Assembly (NCBI GenBank): GCA_017465145.1
Contig: JAFTWU010000009.1
Coordinates: forward strand, 186,001-250,000
Reading direction: 5' to 3'
Length of the DNA: 64,000 nucleotides
Source of the DNA: Clostridia bacterium
GTDB lineage: Bacteria; Bacillota; Clostridia; Christensenellales; Borkfalkiaceae
Part shown: positions 15,920-26,304 of the stretch, piece by piece
Layout of the letters: each line of letters starts with the position of its first letter
Position numbering within the stretch: position 1 is the stretch's first letter
Notes under the pieces: generated by a model
Database searches by the model: none
What the model was told of the DNA's origin: nothing
Seen by the model: only the letters and a program-made list of their open reading frames with translations
Program-made: the position numbers and the translations under genes

Positions 15920-17665
15920 ATGCCACAAGACGCTTATACACTTCGCCACCTTTGTAGAGAGCTAAATAACGCTTTTTCAAACGGTAAAATAAACAAAATA
16001 ATTCAGCCTAGTAACGACGATATAATCTTTACAATTTACACGGCAAAAAAGACGGAAAGACTTTTGATTTCCGTCAATCCGTCGTGTCCAAGAATAGGTG
16101 TGTATAACGGCACGGCGCAAGCACCACTCACCGCGCCAAACTTTTGTATGCTTTTAAGAAAGCACCTTTTGTCCGCAACAATAAATCAAATTTCACTTGT
16201 TGGCTTTGATAGAATAGTTAAAATAGATTTCACTTCTTCAGAAGAGTTTTTCGATGCCCGCAGTTTAACGTTATATATTGAACTTATGGGCAGATATTCT
16301 AACGTGATTTTAACTGAAAACGGCAAGGTGATAGGTGGCAACCGCGGTATCAATAATTTTGATAACGGAGTGCGTCCACTAATTGCTCAGCACCCCTACG
16401 TTTTACCGCCCGCAAGCAACAAAAAAGAACCTTGCGATAAAACCCTTATATCCGACTTTTTAACGGCAGAAGATACCGACGCTGCAACCCTTATATGCAC
16501 ACGTGTACAAGGGGTAGCGCAATCTACCGCAACCGAGATTATAAACGGCTTTACTGCACGCTACGGGGCATATACCAAGGATAAGATAGAGCAGTTTTTC
16601 AACTTCTTAAACGAATTTTTATACAGCGAAAATTCAAGTCCGTGCGTAATAGTGGAAAACGATAGCGTAAAAGACGTTTGCGCATACCCTTACGCCACGG
16701 TATCGGGCGATATAAAGTCTTTTGATACCCTTATGCAAGCGGAAGAATATTACTTTTCCGCCCGCGATAAAGAACGCAAATTTAAGGAAAAATATACCCG
16801 TTTATCTAGCATAATAAACGCCCAAATCAAAAAGGCGAAAAAGCGCTTAACGGCAATAAATTCTAAATTAAAAGACGCGTCTAGTGCAGAAGAAAACAGG
16901 CTAAAAGGGGAAATATTGCTTGCTAATATTTACCGCGTAAAACAAGGCGACACGTTGCTTAAAGCGGAAAATTATTACGACGGAACAACTATCGATATAG
17001 AACTAGACCCCACCATCTCACCGTCTAAAAACGCCGAAAGATTTTATAAAAAATACAACAAGCAAAAGCGCACTATAGAAGTTTTATCGGTGCAAAAAGA
17101 AGGTGCAACGGAAGAACTTAACTACCTTACCGCAGTACTAGATGAGCTTAGTTTATCAAACGATATAGACGACTTAAACAGCGTTCAAAGTGAACTAGAA
17201 AGGTCAGGTTTAATCGCGCTAAAACAACAGCAAAAAGGCAAGGCTAAAAACGTTGCCCAAACCCCCTATCGTGAATACACGGTGGCAGGGTATACGGTGC
17301 TTTGCGGAAAGAATAACCACGCTAATGATGAACTGTGCCGTTCCGCCCGCCAAGAAGATATTTGGCTACACGTAAAAGACGGGCACTCATCTCACGTTAT
17401 TATAAAAACCAACGGTGCTACCCCTTATTTTGAAAGCACTTCTAACACGTCAAAAGTTTTACCGAAAAAGGTTATAGAAATAGCGGGGGAAATTTGCGCT
17501 TATTACTCTAAGGCAAGGCAAACGGATAAGGCGGAAATTATTTGCACGTTGAAAAAATATATTAAAAAACCAAAAGGGGCGCGCCCAGGCACTTGGCTTT
17601 ACGAAAACGAAACTTCCTTTACAGTAACGCCAAACGCCCACAATGAAAACCTAAAGGAAAATTAA
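15920..17665 (+). CDS. rqcH: RqcH, ribosome quality control factor (NFACT/FbpA family)
   Basis: 581 residues. Binds 50S subunits carrying stalled peptidyl-tRNA and adds C-terminal alanine tails that mark the peptide for degradation. NFACT-N (about 1-220) contains Asp-Arg at 97-98 in GFDRIV, matching in motif and number the pair needed for tailing in Bacillus. A coiled-coil middle (about 270-420) follows. NFACT-R then has YTVLCGKNNHANDELCRSARQ (split at the repeat of N) and DIWLHVKDGHSSHVII. Often annotated as fibronectin-binding protein. Degradation of tailed peptides uses ClpXP, encoded 2 kb downstream. Confidence 0.93.
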   Translation: MPQDAYTLRHLCRELNNAFSNGKINKIIQPSNDDIIFTIYTAKKTERLLISVNPSCPRIGVYNGTAQAPLTAPNFCMLLRKHLLSATINQISLVGFDRIVKIDFTSSEEFFDARSLTLYIELMGRYSNVILTENGKVIGGNRGINNFDNGVRPLIAQHPYVLPPASNKKEPCDKTLISDFLTAEDTDAATLICTRVQGVAQSTATEIINGFTARYGAYTKDKIEQFFNFLNEFLYSENSSPCVIVENDSVKDVCAYPYATVSGDIKSFDTLMQAEEYYFSARDKERKFKEKYTRLSSIINAQIKKAKKRLTAINSKLKDASSAEENRLKGEILLANIYRVKQGDTLLKAENYYDGTTIDIELDPTISPSKNAERFYKKYNKQKRTIEVLSVQKEGATEELNYLTAVLDELSLSNDIDDLNSVQSELERSGLIALKQQQKGKAKNVAQTPYREYTVAGYTVLCGKNNHANDELCRSARQEDIWLHVKDGHSSHVIIKTNGATPYFESTSNTSKVLPKKVIEIAGEICAYYSKARQTDKAEIICTLKKYIKKPKGARPGTWLYENETSFTVTPNAHNENLKEN

Positions 17666-17879
17666 TTCGCGCACCGTTAATTTACGCAAGCCGATAGCCG
17701 TTGGGACTATCGTGTGTATTATCGTGTGCAATCTAAAGTCGCGCGTTGCACGTTAATTAAGAATCGCGCCTTGCACGTTAATCGCGTTGTACGTTAATTA
17801 AGAATCGTGCCTTGCACGTTCATAGGCGCAAACTAGTATTAAATAATTATAAATAATATTAAAAGGGCGTTAAAAAATG
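17666..17879 (+). other. Intergenic region with repeats and hairpin
   Basis: No gene seen. A hairpin GATAG/CTATC lies at about 17691-17709. The 41-bp tandem repeat (listed separately) fills 17742-17823. No clear terminator for rqcH. Confidence 0.5.
17742..17823. repeat. 41-bp tandem repeat, two copies
   Basis: Unit 1 is 17742-17782 and unit 2 is 17783-17823, differing at three positions. Each unit holds two near copies of TTGCACGTTAAT, so the motif recurs four times in 82 bases. It sits about 60 bases upstream of the tig promoter. Confidence 0.85.
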
Positions 17880-17908
17880 TTGCCATTTTAATTTTTATAT
17901 GATAAAAT
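17880..17908 (+). promoter_or_regulatory. Promoter of tig
   Basis: TTGCCA (17880-17885), 17-base spacer, TAAAAT (17903-17908). AGGAATAGGAG precedes the ATG at 17939. Confidence 0.65.
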
Positions 17909-17938
17909 GTTTAAGATTTTAAGGAATAGGAGACTATT

Positions 17939-19393
17939 ATGAAGTACAATTTTGAAAAAGCAGAAAAAAGCACGGTAAAGATTACCATTACTTTAGAAAA
18001 GCAAGAATGGGCAGATTGCATTACCGAAGCTTATAACAAGATGAAGGGTAGATTTAACATTCCCGGTTTCCGTAAGGGCAAAGTTCCCAAGAAGGTTATC
18101 GAAAACGCATACGGCACCGCAATTTTCTACGAAGAAGCAATCAATATCGCACTTCCCAAATATTATGGCGAAGTTTTAGATAAAGAACCTTCTATCGAAG
18201 CCGTTGCTCACCCCGAAATCGATATTAAAGACGTTAACGACGATATTTTGGTTATCGAAGCAATTACCCCCGTTAAACCCGAAGTTACTTTAGGTGAATA
18301 TAAGGGCATAAAATTTGAAAAGGCTGAATATCCTGTAAAGGCAGAAGATATTGACGCTGAACTTTCACGTTTACAAGAACGTAACTCTCGTATGGTAGAA
18401 GTTACCGACAGAGCAGTTGCTAACGGCGACAGCGTTGTAATCGACTATTCTGGTAGCGTTGCAGGTGTTAAGTTCGCAGGTGGTACTGCTGAAAAACAAA
18501 ACCTAGTTATCGGTAGCGGTAGGTTTATCCCCGGTTTTGAAGAACAAATTATCGGTATGAATATCGGCGATGAAAAAGACATCAACGTAACTTTCCCCGC
18601 TGAATATCACGCAGAAGAATTAAAGGGTAAAGACGCTGTATTTGCAATTAAACTTCACGAAATTAAGGTTAAGGAAATTCCCGAACTAAACGACGAATTC
18701 ATTAAAGACGCTGTTGGTTGCGAAAGTGTTGAAGCATACAAAAAGGAAACTGAAGAACGTTTAGCAAAACAAAATGCTGACCGTGCTGAACGCGAACTTG
18801 AAGATGCTATCGTTAAAAAGATTAGCGACGATGCAACCGTTGAAATTCCCAACGCCTTAATCGAAATGCAAATTGACCGTATGGTTCAAGAAATGGAATA
18901 CCGTTTATCTTACCAAGGTTTACGTTTAGATGACTATCTAAAATATCTCGGCAAGTCAATGGACGACTACCGTGCAGATTATAAAGAACAAGCTGAAAGT
19001 ATTGTTAAATCTCAACTTGTTATCGAAAAGATTATCGAAACGGAAAAATTCGAAGCAACCGATGCAGAAGTTGACGCTAAGTTAGAAGAAATGGCAAAAG
19101 CTCAAGGCAAAGAAGTTCCCGATATCAAAAAGAACTACGGCGCACGTCAACTTGACTATATCAAGAACGAAATCATCATTAAAAAGCTTTTCGAAGCATT
19201 AAAGGGTTATAACACTATCGCAGTAAAGGGCGCAAAGAAACCCGCTGCTAAAAAGACTACCGCAAAGGCTAGTGCTGAAAAGAGTGCAGAAGACAAGCCC
19301 GCAGAAAAACCTGCAGCTAAAACCACCACGGCTAAAAAGACTTCTACCACCAAAAAAGCACCCGCTAAAAATGTAGAAAAAGACGCTGAATAA
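17939..19393 (+). CDS. tig: Trigger factor chaperone with Lys/Ala-rich C-terminal tail
   Basis: 484 residues; ribosome-bound chaperone and prolyl isomerase that receives nascent chains at the tunnel exit. The N-terminal ribosome-binding domain carries the docking signature FRKGKVPKKVIE (about 42-53; the family has GFRxGxxP). The FKBP-like PPIase domain is about 150-240 (VVIDYSGSV...FIPGFEEQIIGM), and the C-terminal helical arms are about 255-425. The last 55 or so residues are an unstructured Lys/Ala/Thr-rich tail ending in an acidic stretch, which standard trigger factors lack. Upstream of clpP and clpX, as in many bacteria. Confidence 0.96.
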   Translation: MKYNFEKAEKSTVKITITLEKQEWADCITEAYNKMKGRFNIPGFRKGKVPKKVIENAYGTAIFYEEAINIALPKYYGEVLDKEPSIEAVAHPEIDIKDVNDDILVIEAITPVKPEVTLGEYKGIKFEKAEYPVKAEDIDAELSRLQERNSRMVEVTDRAVANGDSVVIDYSGSVAGVKFAGGTAEKQNLVIGSGRFIPGFEEQIIGMNIGDEKDINVTFPAEYHAEELKGKDAVFAIKLHEIKVKEIPELNDEFIKDAVGCESVEAYKKETEERLAKQNADRAERELEDAIVKKISDDATVEIPNALIEMQIDRMVQEMEYRLSYQGLRLDDYLKYLGKSMDDYRADYKEQAESIVKSQLVIEKIIETEKFEATDAEVDAKLEEMAKAQGKEVPDIKKNYGARQLDYIKNEIIIKKLFEALKGYNTIAVKGAKKPAAKKTTAKASAEKSAEDKPAEKPAAKTTTAKKTSTTKKAPAKNVEKDAE

Positions 19394-19492
19394 TTTTTCA
19401 AAGTATTTCGTAAAATCAATATAAAATCCACGCCGAATAATCTTTAATAACTAGTTAATAGAAAAACGATTATTAAAAAAGTGGCGGCGGGG

Positions 19493-19538
19493 TATAATTA
19501 AAACAAAATTACCGGATAGATTTTTTCTGTTCGGTAAT
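19493..19538 (+). promoter_or_regulatory. clpP -10 box and 5'-terminal mRNA hairpin
   Basis: TATAAT (19493-19498) with only a weak TTATTA -35 box. Ten bases on, a 12-bp stem (19508-19519 with 19527-19538, two G-U pairs) around a seven-base T-rich loop would form the very 5' end of the clpP message. No CtsR box was seen. Confidence 0.55.
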
Positions 19539-19558
19539 AATTTATAAGGAGAGTTTAT

Positions 19559-20155
19559 ATGGATATAAAGAGTGCAGTTGTTCCTTACGTTGTTGAAAAC
19601 ACCGGCAAAGGCGAAAGAACTTACGATATCTATTCCAGACTTTTAGAAGACAGAATTATTTTCTTAACGGGTGAAATTAACGATGCCGTTGCAGACGTCG
19701 TTGTTGCTCAACTAATCTTTTTAGAAGCAAAAGACCCCAATAAAGATATCTGCCTTTACATCAACAGCCCAGGCGGTAGCGTTTCCGCAGGTCTTGCTAT
19801 CTACGACACTATGAACTATATCAAGTGCGACGTTACTACCATTTGTATCGGTATGGCTGCAAGTATGGGCGCGTTCCTATTGTCAAGCGGTACTAAGGGC
19901 AAGCGTTACGCTCTTCCTAACAGCGAAATTATGATTCACCAACCCTTAGGCGGTGCGCAAGGACAAGCAAGCGACATTAAAATTCAAGCGGAACATATCT
20001 TAAAAACCAAACACCGCTTAAACACCATTTTGGCGCGCAACAGCGGTAAACCCTACGAAATAGTTGAAAAAGACACCGACAGAGATAATTATATGTCGGC
20101 GCAAGATGCTAAAGAATACGGACTAATCGACGAAATTTTCGTAAAGCGTCCGTAA
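19559..20155 (+). CDS. clpP: ATP-dependent Clp protease proteolytic subunit
   Basis: 198-residue serine protease forming a double heptameric barrel that degrades proteins unfolded by ClpX or ClpC. Catalytic Ser102 in GMAASMGAF, His127 in MIHQPLGG and Asp near 176 in the [11 protein letters not shown] segment form the triad. The oxyanion segment INSPGGSV is intact. Normal length. AAGGAGAG precedes ATG 19559. 14 bases ahead of clpX, so one transcript. Probable substrates include alanine-tailed peptides made by RqcH. Confidence 0.97.
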   Translation: MDIKSAVVPYVVENTGKGERTYDIYSRLLEDRIIFLTGEINDAVADVVVAQLIFLEAKDPNKDICLYINSPGGSVSAGLAIYDTMNYIKCDVTTICIGMAASMGAFLLSSGTKGKRYALPNSEIMIHQPLGGAQGQASDIKIQAEHILKTKHRLNTILARNSGKPYEIVEKDTDRDNYMSAQDAKEYGLIDEIFVKRP

Positions 20156-20169
20156 CTTAACGGAGATAT

Positions 20170-21402
20170 ATGAAAGAACAAAAAGAACATATTTACTGCT
20201 CTTTCTGTGGTAAACCCGAAGAGTTGGTTAAAAAGTTAATCGCCGGCCCTAACGGAAGTTTTATATGTGACGAATGTATAGAAGCTTGCCGTTATATCGC
20301 CGAAGAAGACGAAAAAAATCAACAAGCGGAAAACTCCACGGTTGAACTATTAAAACCCGCTGAAATTAAGGCTAAACTTGATGAATATATTATCGGTCAA
20401 GACGAAGCTAAAAGGGTTTTATCCGTTGCAGTATATAACCATTATAAAAGAATAAACGCTAAAAGCGGTAAGGACGAAGTAGAACTTGACAAAAGCAACA
20501 TTTTACTTTTAGGTCCTACGGGTAGCGGTAAAACTTTGCTTGCAAAAACGCTTGCAAAGATTTTAGAAGTGCCCTTTGCCGTTGCCGACGCTACCACTTT
20601 AACCGAAGCGGGCTACGTTGGTGAAGACGTTGAAAATATCTTGCTTAAACTTATTCAAAATGCGGAATTCGATATCGAAAAGGCGCAAAAAGGCATAATC
20701 TATATCGACGAAATTGATAAAGTTGCAAGAAAAAGCGAAAACGTTTCTATCACGCGTGACGTATCGGGCGAAGGCGTTCAACAAGCGCTATTAAAAATTA
20801 TCGAAAGCACGGTGGCAAACGTTCCACCACAAGGGGGTAGAAAACACCCCCAACAAGAATGCATAAGAATAGATACTTCTAATATATTGTTTATTCTTGG
20901 CGGTGCTTTCGTTGGTTTAAGCGATATTATTGCAAAAAGAAAAGAAAGTTCTTCTTTAGGCTTTGGCGGTAACATTGCAAATAAAAATAACGAAAATTTA
21001 GACGTTATGCGCGATATTCAACCGCAAGACCTTATAAAATACGGTTTAATTCCAGAATTCGTTGGAAGAATTCCTATAACCGTTGGTCTTCATCCGCTAG
21101 ATGAAAATGCGCTAGCAAATATATTAACTCAACCTAAAAACGCTTTGGTAAAACAATATCAACGCCTAATCGGTTTAGATAACGTTGAACTTGAAATTAC
21201 CGACGGTGCGGTTTTGGCTGTTGCAAGGCGCGCAATAGAACTTAAAACGGGGGCAAGGGGACTTAGAACAATCCTTGAAAATTTAATGCTTGACACCATG
21301 TACGATATTCCGTCTGAAACTGACGTTGCTAAAGTAATCGTTGACGAAGACGTTGTAAAAGGTGACAAAAAGCCCCAAATCGTTAGAAAAAACATAGCGT
21401 AA
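20170..21402 (+). CDS. clpX: ATP-dependent Clp protease ATPase subunit ClpX
   Basis: 410-residue AAA+ unfoldase that feeds substrates to ClpP. The N-terminal zinc-binding domain has Cys10, Cys13, Cys33 and Cys36. Walker A is GPTGSGKT (115-122), Walker B is IIYIDEID, and the sensor/arginine-finger region [11 protein letters not shown] and pore-loop region are intact. The ClpP-docking loop has LGFGG (IGF-type motif, here LGF). Cytoplasmic. Ends 50 bases before the ribosomal promoter. Confidence 0.97.
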   Translation: MKEQKEHIYCSFCGKPEELVKKLIAGPNGSFICDECIEACRYIAEEDEKNQQAENSTVELLKPAEIKAKLDEYIIGQDEAKRVLSVAVYNHYKRINAKSGKDEVELDKSNILLLGPTGSGKTLLAKTLAKILEVPFAVADATTLTEAGYVGEDVENILLKLIQNAEFDIEKAQKGIIYIDEIDKVARKSENVSITRDVSGEGVQQALLKIIESTVANVPPQGGRKHPQQECIRIDTSNILFILGGAFVGLSDIIAKRKESSSLGFGGNIANKNNENLDVMRDIQPQDLIKYGLIPEFVGRIPITVGLHPLDENALANILTQPKNALVKQYQRLIGLDNVELEITDGAVLAVARRAIELKTGARGLRTILENLMLDTMYDIPSETDVAKVIVDEDVVKGDKKPQIVRKNIA

Positions 21403-21451
21403 AATTAAATAAAAATATTTGAAAAAATTTAAAAAAACCCGTGAAAAACGT

Positions 21452-21480
21452 TTGACAACCTTGCCAATATAGGTTATACT
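21452..21480 (+). promoter_or_regulatory. Main promoter of the ribosomal protein cluster
   Basis: TTGACA (21452-21457), 17-base spacer, TATACT (21475-21480). It drives the S10-spc-alpha cluster. Confidence 0.85.
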
Positions 21481-21727
21481 ATGTAGGCTGTGTAATCTCG
21501 GGTTGATGCGGGAAGTTACTTAAATCGCTAAAAACGATAGATAATTTCCGTTGACAAGTGTGGGGGCAAGACCCCTGCGACTAACTTCAAATATGAATTG
21601 GTAAAGTCATTCGCAGCGACTTAAAAAATTTAAGTATCGGCGGATGATTTTTTATTTTACCAGATTCGACACACACGGCAGAGTTTACAGCACACACAAA
21701 AAGTTAGGAAAAAGGAGTAACAAAACA
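21481..21727 (+). promoter_or_regulatory. Structured 5' leader of the S10 cluster
   Basis: About 240 untranslated bases. A hairpin pairs GGAAGTTA (21510-21517) with TAATTTCC (21543-21550), with inner ATCG/CGAT. A second pairs GGGG with CCCC around CAAGA (21563-21576). Further on AAGTC/GACTT and ACTTAAA/TTTAAGT can pair (21605-21635). This is consistent with a ribosomal-protein autoregulatory leader (L4 is the usual S10 regulator). I cannot match it to a named leader. Confidence 0.5.
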
Positions 21728-22027
21728 ATGGCAAGTCAAAAAATCAGAATCAAGCTTATGTCATACGACGTAGAAATGCTTGACCAAGCAGCAGCACGCA
21801 TAGTAGAAACTATGAAGAAGTCAGGTGCAAAGATTAGTGGCCCTATTCCACTACCCACCGAAAAGGAAATCGTAACCATTCTTCGCTCACCCCATAAATA
21901 TAAGGATAGCAGAGAACAGTTCGAAATCAGAACCCACAAGAGACTTATCGATATCTACTCACCCAACGCAAAATTACTTGACGGTATTCATTTGCCCGCA
22001 GGTGTTGATATCAAAATCAAATTGTAA
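21728..22027 (+). CDS. rpsJ: 30S ribosomal protein S10
   Basis: 99 residues; part of the 30S head and, as NusE, of antitermination complexes. It begins [14 protein letters not shown], continues with [11 protein letters not shown] and ends with [11 protein letters not shown], all conserved. The frame is open upstream, but ATG 21728 has AAAGGAG at proper distance and matches the family start. First gene of the cluster, 43 bases before rplC. Confidence 0.97.
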   Translation: MASQKIRIKLMSYDVEMLDQAAARIVETMKKSGAKISGPIPLPTEKEIVTILRSPHKYKDSREQFEIRTHKRLIDIYSPNAKLLDGIHLPAGVDIKIKL

Positions 22028-22070
22028 TCAATTAAACATTATATAAATAAACGGAGGTGAACTTTACAAT

Positions 22071-22706
22071 ATGTTAAGTAAAGCAATCATTGGCAGAAAG
22101 TTAGGCATGACGCAACTTTTTGCAGCAGACGGCAAGGTTATACCCGTAACTGTTATCGAGGCAGGTCCCTGTCCCGTAGTTCAGGTAAAAACTTTGGAAA
22201 GAGACGGTTATTCAGCAGTTAAACTTGGTTTCGATCAAGTTAACGAAAAAGAACTCAACAAACCCTTAGCAGGTCAGTTCAAGAAAGCAGGCGTTCCCGC
22301 ACAAAAAGTTTTGAAGGAATTCAAACTTGAAGGCGCTGCAAGCATGGAAGTAGGTTCAGTAGTAACTTGCGACGTGTTCCAAGCAGGTGATAGGATCGAC
22401 GTTTCTGGCGTATCTAAAGGTCACGGTTTCACCGGTGTTATCAAAAGATGGAACAATCGCAGACTTAAAGAAACCCACGGTGTTGGCCCTGTACACAGAG
22501 AAGTTGGTTCAATGGGCGCAAACAGCTCACCCTCAAGAGTATTCAAGGGTAAGAAAATGCCAGGTCAATATGGTCACGAAAACGTTACTATTTTGAATCT
22601 TGAAATTGTAAAAGTCGACAAAGAAAGAAACGCAATTCTCGTTAAGGGCGCAGTTCCCGGTCCTGTAAAGGGCATCGTAGCATTGCGCAACAGTGTTAAA
22701 GCGTAA
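22071..22706 (+). CDS. rplC: 50S ribosomal protein L3
   Basis: 211 residues; early-assembling 23S rRNA binder reaching toward the peptidyl transferase centre. It starts with [12 protein letters not shown] and has the central loop [12 protein letters not shown] plus the [13 protein letters not shown] stretch with the Gln usually methylated in L3. GGAGGTGA lies upstream of ATG 22071. 11 bases before rplD. Confidence 0.98.
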   Translation: MLSKAIIGRKLGMTQLFAADGKVIPVTVIEAGPCPVVQVKTLERDGYSAVKLGFDQVNEKELNKPLAGQFKKAGVPAQKVLKEFKLEGAASMEVGSVVTCDVFQAGDRIDVSGVSKGHGFTGVIKRWNNRRLKETHGVGPVHREVGSMGANSSPSRVFKGKKMPGQYGHENVTILNLEIVKVDKERNAILVKGAVPGPVKGIVALRNSVKA

Positions 22707-22717
22707 GGAGAAAGATT

Positions 22718-23344
22718 ATGCCTAAAGTTAAATTGTATGATATGAAAGCAAACGTAGTTGGCGATATCAAGGTATCCGACGCTATATTTAATGCTGAATA
22801 CAACGAAGCACTTATTCACCAAGCAGTAGTTACCAGACTTGCTAACGAACGTCAAGGTACCAAGAGTACTCTTACCCGTAGCGAAGTTCGTGGTGGCGGT
22901 GCAAAACCCTGGAGACAAAAAGGTACCGGCCGTGCACGTCAAGGCTCTATCAGAAGTCCTCAATGGGTAAAAGGTGGCGTAGTATTCGCACCTAAGTCAA
23001 GAGATTTCTCAAAGAAAATGAACGTAAAAGCAAAAGAAGTTGCACTTTTCTCTGCATTATCACAAAAACTTCGTGCAGAAGAAGTTATCTTCGTTGACGA
23101 AATCAAAGTTGACGCAGCTAAAACCAAAGAAATGGTTGCAGTACTCAACGCGTTCAAATTTGAAAAGACCGTGCTTTTCGTAATGGATAACAATGACGAA
23201 GCAGTTTTAAGAGCTTGCGCAAACCTTGCAAAAGTTTCTACCATCGCTGCTAGCCAACTTAACACCTACGACGTTGTTAAGAACGCTAAAATCGTTATGT
23301 CCAAGAAAGCCGTAGAACAAATTCAGGAGGTCTATGGAGAATAA
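22718..23344 (+). CDS. rplD: 50S ribosomal protein L4
   Basis: 208 residues; its long loop lines the exit tunnel, and in other bacteria L4 represses the S10 operon. The loop region shows the conserved [16 protein letters not shown] (about 67-82). Its stop overlaps the rplW start by one base (TAATG), so translation is coupled. Confidence 0.97.
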   Translation: MPKVKLYDMKANVVGDIKVSDAIFNAEYNEALIHQAVVTRLANERQGTKSTLTRSEVRGGGAKPWRQKGTGRARQGSIRSPQWVKGGVVFAPKSRDFSKKMNVKAKEVALFSALSQKLRAEEVIFVDEIKVDAAKTKEMVAVLNAFKFEKTVLFVMDNNDEAVLRACANLAKVSTIAASQLNTYDVVKNAKIVMSKKAVEQIQEVYGE

Positions 23345-23634
23345 TGGCTGCACACGATATCATTATTAAGCCCCTTCTCTCTGAAAAGAGCTATGCGGGC
23401 ATCAGCGATAAGAAATATACCTTTATCGTTAAAAAAGACGCAAACAAGACTCAAATTAAACTCGCTATCGAAGAAATCTTCGGTGTATCCGTTGAAAAGG
23501 TTAACACCGCAAACGTTAGCGGTAAGTTGAAAAGACAGGGCAGATACGAGGGTTATACCCCCGATTACAAAAAGGCCATCGTTCAACTTAAAAAAGACAG
23601 CAAGTCAATCGAATTCTTTGATTCGTTGTCCTAA
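23344..23634 (+). CDS. rplW: 50S ribosomal protein L23
   Basis: 96 residues; sits at the tunnel exit and is the docking site for trigger factor and the SRP. Conserved start [12 protein letters not shown], and [20 protein letters not shown] in the middle. ATG overlaps the rplD stop, and AGGAGG lies 10 bases upstream inside rplD. Confidence 0.97.
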   Translation: MAAHDIIIKPLLSEKSYAGISDKKYTFIVKKDANKTQIKLAIEEIFGVSVEKVNTANVSGKLKRQGRYEGYTPDYKKAIVQLKKDSKSIEFFDSLS

Positions 23635-23656
23635 TTGATTACGGAGGAACTTAAAA

Positions 23657-24484
23657 ATGGCTATTAAAAGATATAAACCGACCTCTGCCGCTCGCCGTTT
23701 TATGACGGTAAGCGCATATGACGAAATCACGGCTAAAAAACCTGAAAAGTCTTTACTAGAAGACCAAAGAAAGTCTGGTGGTAGAAACTCTCAAGGTAAA
23801 ATCACCGTACGTCATATCGGTGGCGGTAACAGAAGAAAATATCGTATCATCGACTTCAAGCGTGCTAAGGACGGTATTCCCGCAACTGTAAAGAGCATCG
23901 AATACGATCCTAACCGTAGCGCAAACATCGCTTTATTATATTATGCAGACGGTGCAAAGGCATATATCCTTGCTCCCGTAGGCTTAAAGGTAGGCGATAA
24001 GGTATTAAGCGGTGCAACTGCAGATATCAAAGCAGGTAACGCACTTCAACTTAAGGATATCCCCGTAGGTACTATGGTACACAATATCGAAATGCAACCC
24101 GGTAAAGGCGGTCAAATCGCTAGGGCTGCTGGTATGAGTGCACAAATCATGGCACGTGACGGCAAATACGTAACCTTAAAGATGCCCAGCGGCGAAATGA
24201 GATACATCCTTGCAACCTGCAAGGCAACCGTTGGTCAAGTAGGTAATTTGGATCACGAAATCGTTCGTATCGGTAAAGCAGGTAAAACTCGTCACTTCGG
24301 TATTCGTCCTACCGTTCGTGGTGTTGTAATGAACCCATGTGATCACCCCCACGGTGGTGGTGAAGGTAAGTCACCTATCGGTATGCCTGGTCCTGTTACT
24401 CCTTGGGGTAAACCCGCTCTCGGTCACAAGACTAGAAAGCATAAGAAAGCTTCTAACAAGCTTATCATCACTAGGATTAATTAA
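23657..24484 (+). CDS. rplB: 50S ribosomal protein L2
   Basis: 275 residues; primary 23S rRNA binder needed for subunit joining and peptidyl transfer. [16 protein letters not shown] near the start and [17 protein letters not shown] near the C-terminus, with the essential His, are intact. AACGGAGGA ribosome-binding site. 11 bases before rpsS. Confidence 0.98.
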   Translation: MAIKRYKPTSAARRFMTVSAYDEITAKKPEKSLLEDQRKSGGRNSQGKITVRHIGGGNRRKYRIIDFKRAKDGIPATVKSIEYDPNRSANIALLYYADGAKAYILAPVGLKVGDKVLSGATADIKAGNALQLKDIPVGTMVHNIEMQPGKGGQIARAAGMSAQIMARDGKYVTLKMPSGEMRYILATCKATVGQVGNLDHEIVRIGKAGKTRHFGIRPTVRGVVMNPCDHPHGGGEGKSPIGMPGPVTPWGKPALGHKTRKHKKASNKLIITRIN

Positions 24485-24495
24485 GGAGAACGTTT

Positions 24496-24774
24496 ATGAG
24501 CAGAAGTACTAAAAAAGGTTTCTTTGTAGAACCAAAACTCTTAAAGAGAATTGAAGAATTAAACGAAAAGAACGAAAAGAAAGTTTTGAAAACTTGGTCA
24601 CGTTCATCAACGATTTTCCCACAATTTGTAGGTCATACTATTGCAGTATATGACGGTAGAAAGCACGTTCCCGTATACGTAACCGAAGATATGATTGGTC
24701 ACAAACTCGGTGAATTTGCTCCCACTAGAACCTTTAAAGGTCACGGCGGCGAAAAGACCACCGGTGGCAGATAG
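24496..24774 (+). CDS. rpsS: 30S ribosomal protein S19
   Basis: 92 residues; binds the 30S head near the A site together with S13. [11 protein letters not shown] at the start and [19 protein letters not shown] in the middle are conserved. AAGGAG upstream. Full length. Confidence 0.97.
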   Translation: MSRSTKKGFFVEPKLLKRIEELNEKNEKKVLKTWSRSSTIFPQFVGHTIAVYDGRKHVPVYVTEDMIGHKLGEFAPTRTFKGHGGEKTTGGR

Positions 24775-24788
24775 GAGGGCGTAAAATC

Positions 24789-25175
24789 ATGGCAAAAGAT
24801 ATGAAAGAAAAAGCTGCAAGAATCGCAGCAAATAAAGACAGAAGGCCGAAGGCTGTTGCAAGATATATCAGAATTTCTCCCTATAAGGTAAGAGTAGTTC
24901 TCGATATCATCAGGGGCAAGGACTTAAGAAGTGCAGTAGCAATTCTTGAAAACACCCCCAAGAGTGCTTCCGAACCTATCAAAAAGGTTTTACTTTCTGC
25001 AGCAGCTAACGCAGAAAACAACTTGGGTATGAGCAGAGATAATTTGTTCGTAGCAGCGTGCTATGCTGATCAAGGCCCCACTCTTAAGAGAGTTATGCCT
25101 AGAGCACAAGGTAGAGCGTTTAGAATTTTGAAGCGTACTAGCCACATCACCGTGGTATTAGACGCTAAGGCGTAG
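24789..25175 (+). CDS. rplV: 50S ribosomal protein L22
   Basis: 128 residues; its hairpin helps form the tunnel constriction and its globular part lies at the exit rim. Conserved [19 protein letters not shown] and the loop [20 protein letters not shown]. It has an N-terminal extension of about 17 charged residues relative to the usual 110. GGAGGGC lies before ATG. Confidence 0.97.
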   Translation: MAKDMKEKAARIAANKDRRPKAVARYIRISPYKVRVVLDIIRGKDLRSAVAILENTPKSASEPIKKVLLSAAANAENNLGMSRDNLFVAACYADQGPTLKRVMPRAQGRAFRILKRTSHITVVLDAKA

Positions 25176-25186
25176 GAGGAAGAGTT

Positions 25187-25852
25187 ATGGGTCAAAAAGT
25201 TAATCCCCACGGTTTAAGAGTAGGTGTCATCAAAGATTGGGATTCGCATTGGTTTGTTGATAAGAAAGACTTCGCTGCGAACATCAAAGAAGATGATTCT
25301 ATCCGTAACATGTTAAAGAAAAAATACTATCAAGCAGCAATCTCTAAGATTATGATTGAAAAAGCTGCATCAAAGATAGTAATCACCATTTTCACCGCAC
25401 GTCCCGGCGTTCTTATCGGTAAACAAGGCAGTGAAATTGAAGTTATCAAAAAGTCAGTTGCTAAAATCTGCAAAGGCAAACAAATTTTGGTTAACATTTC
25501 TGAAGTTAAAAAGCCCGATGCAGACGCTCAATTAGTTGCAGAAGGTATCGCAGCTCAACTTGAAAAGCGCGTATCTTTCCGCAGAGCAATGAAACAAGCA
25601 ATTTCTAGGTCAATGAGAAGCGGCATTAAGGGTATTAAGGTTGCTATCAGCGGCAGATTGGACGGCGCAGAAATCGCACGTAGCGAACACGCACACGAAG
25701 GTTCAATTCCCCTACAAACTTTAAGGGCAGACATTGAATACGGCTTTGCAGAAGCTCACACCACTTTCGGTGTAATCGGTATTAAGTGCTGGATTTACAA
25801 AGGCGAAGTTATCGGCGCTCCCAAGAAAAATGTTCAAGGAGGCGAAGCTTAA
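25187..25852 (+). CDS. rpsC: 30S ribosomal protein S3
   Basis: 221 residues; forms the mRNA entry channel and contributes helicase activity. Starts [14 protein letters not shown]; the KH domain has [14 protein letters not shown] (GxxG loop) and the C-terminal domain has [21 protein letters not shown] upstream. Two bases separate its stop from rplP. Confidence 0.98.
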   Translation: MGQKVNPHGLRVGVIKDWDSHWFVDKKDFAANIKEDDSIRNMLKKKYYQAAISKIMIEKAASKIVITIFTARPGVLIGKQGSEIEVIKKSVAKICKGKQILVNISEVKKPDADAQLVAEGIAAQLEKRVSFRRAMKQAISRSMRSGIKGIKVAISGRLDGAEIARSEHAHEGSIPLQTLRADIEYGFAEAHTTFGVIGIKCWIYKGEVIGAPKKNVQGGEA

Positions 25853-25854
25853 TT

Positions 25855-26304
25855 ATGTTAATGCCTAAACGTGTTAAAAGAAGAAGAGTGCACCGTGGCA
25901 GAATGACCGGTAAGTGCACTAAAGGTAATAAGATAGCTTACGGCGATTACGGTTTAGTTGCTATGGAACCCGGTTGGATTAAATCTAACCAAATCGAAGC
26001 AGCCCGTGTTGCAATGACTAGATTTATTAAACGTGGTGGTAAGGTATGGATTGACATATTCCCCCACAAGCCTGTAACCAAGAAACCTGCGGACAGCCGT
26101 ATGGGTAGTGGTAAAGGTTCAGTAGAATTCTGGGTAGCAGTTGTTAAACCCGGCAGAGTACTATTCGAAATGAGTGGTGTTTCTGAAGAAATAGCAAAAG
26201 AAGCAATGAGACTTGCTGGCCACAAACTTCCCGTTAAGACGAAGTTCGTGAAAAAGGAAGCTGAAGTTGCAGTAGAAATCAAAGAAGAAGGCGGTGAAGG
26301 TTAA
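25855..26304 (+). CDS. rplP: 50S ribosomal protein L16
   Basis: 149 residues; organises the A-site region of the 50S subunit. Starts [17 protein letters not shown], like Bacillus L16. The frame is open further upstream inside rpsC, but ATG 25855 with AGGAGG 12 bases before fits the family start. [18 protein letters not shown] is conserved. Stop overlaps the rpmC start by one base. Confidence 0.96.
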   Translation: MLMPKRVKRRRVHRGRMTGKCTKGNKIAYGDYGLVAMEPGWIKSNQIEAARVAMTRFIKRGGKVWIDIFPHKPVTKKPADSRMGSGKGSVEFWVAVVKPGRVLFEMSGVSEEIAKEAMRLAGHKLPVKTKFVKKEAEVAVEIKEEGGEG

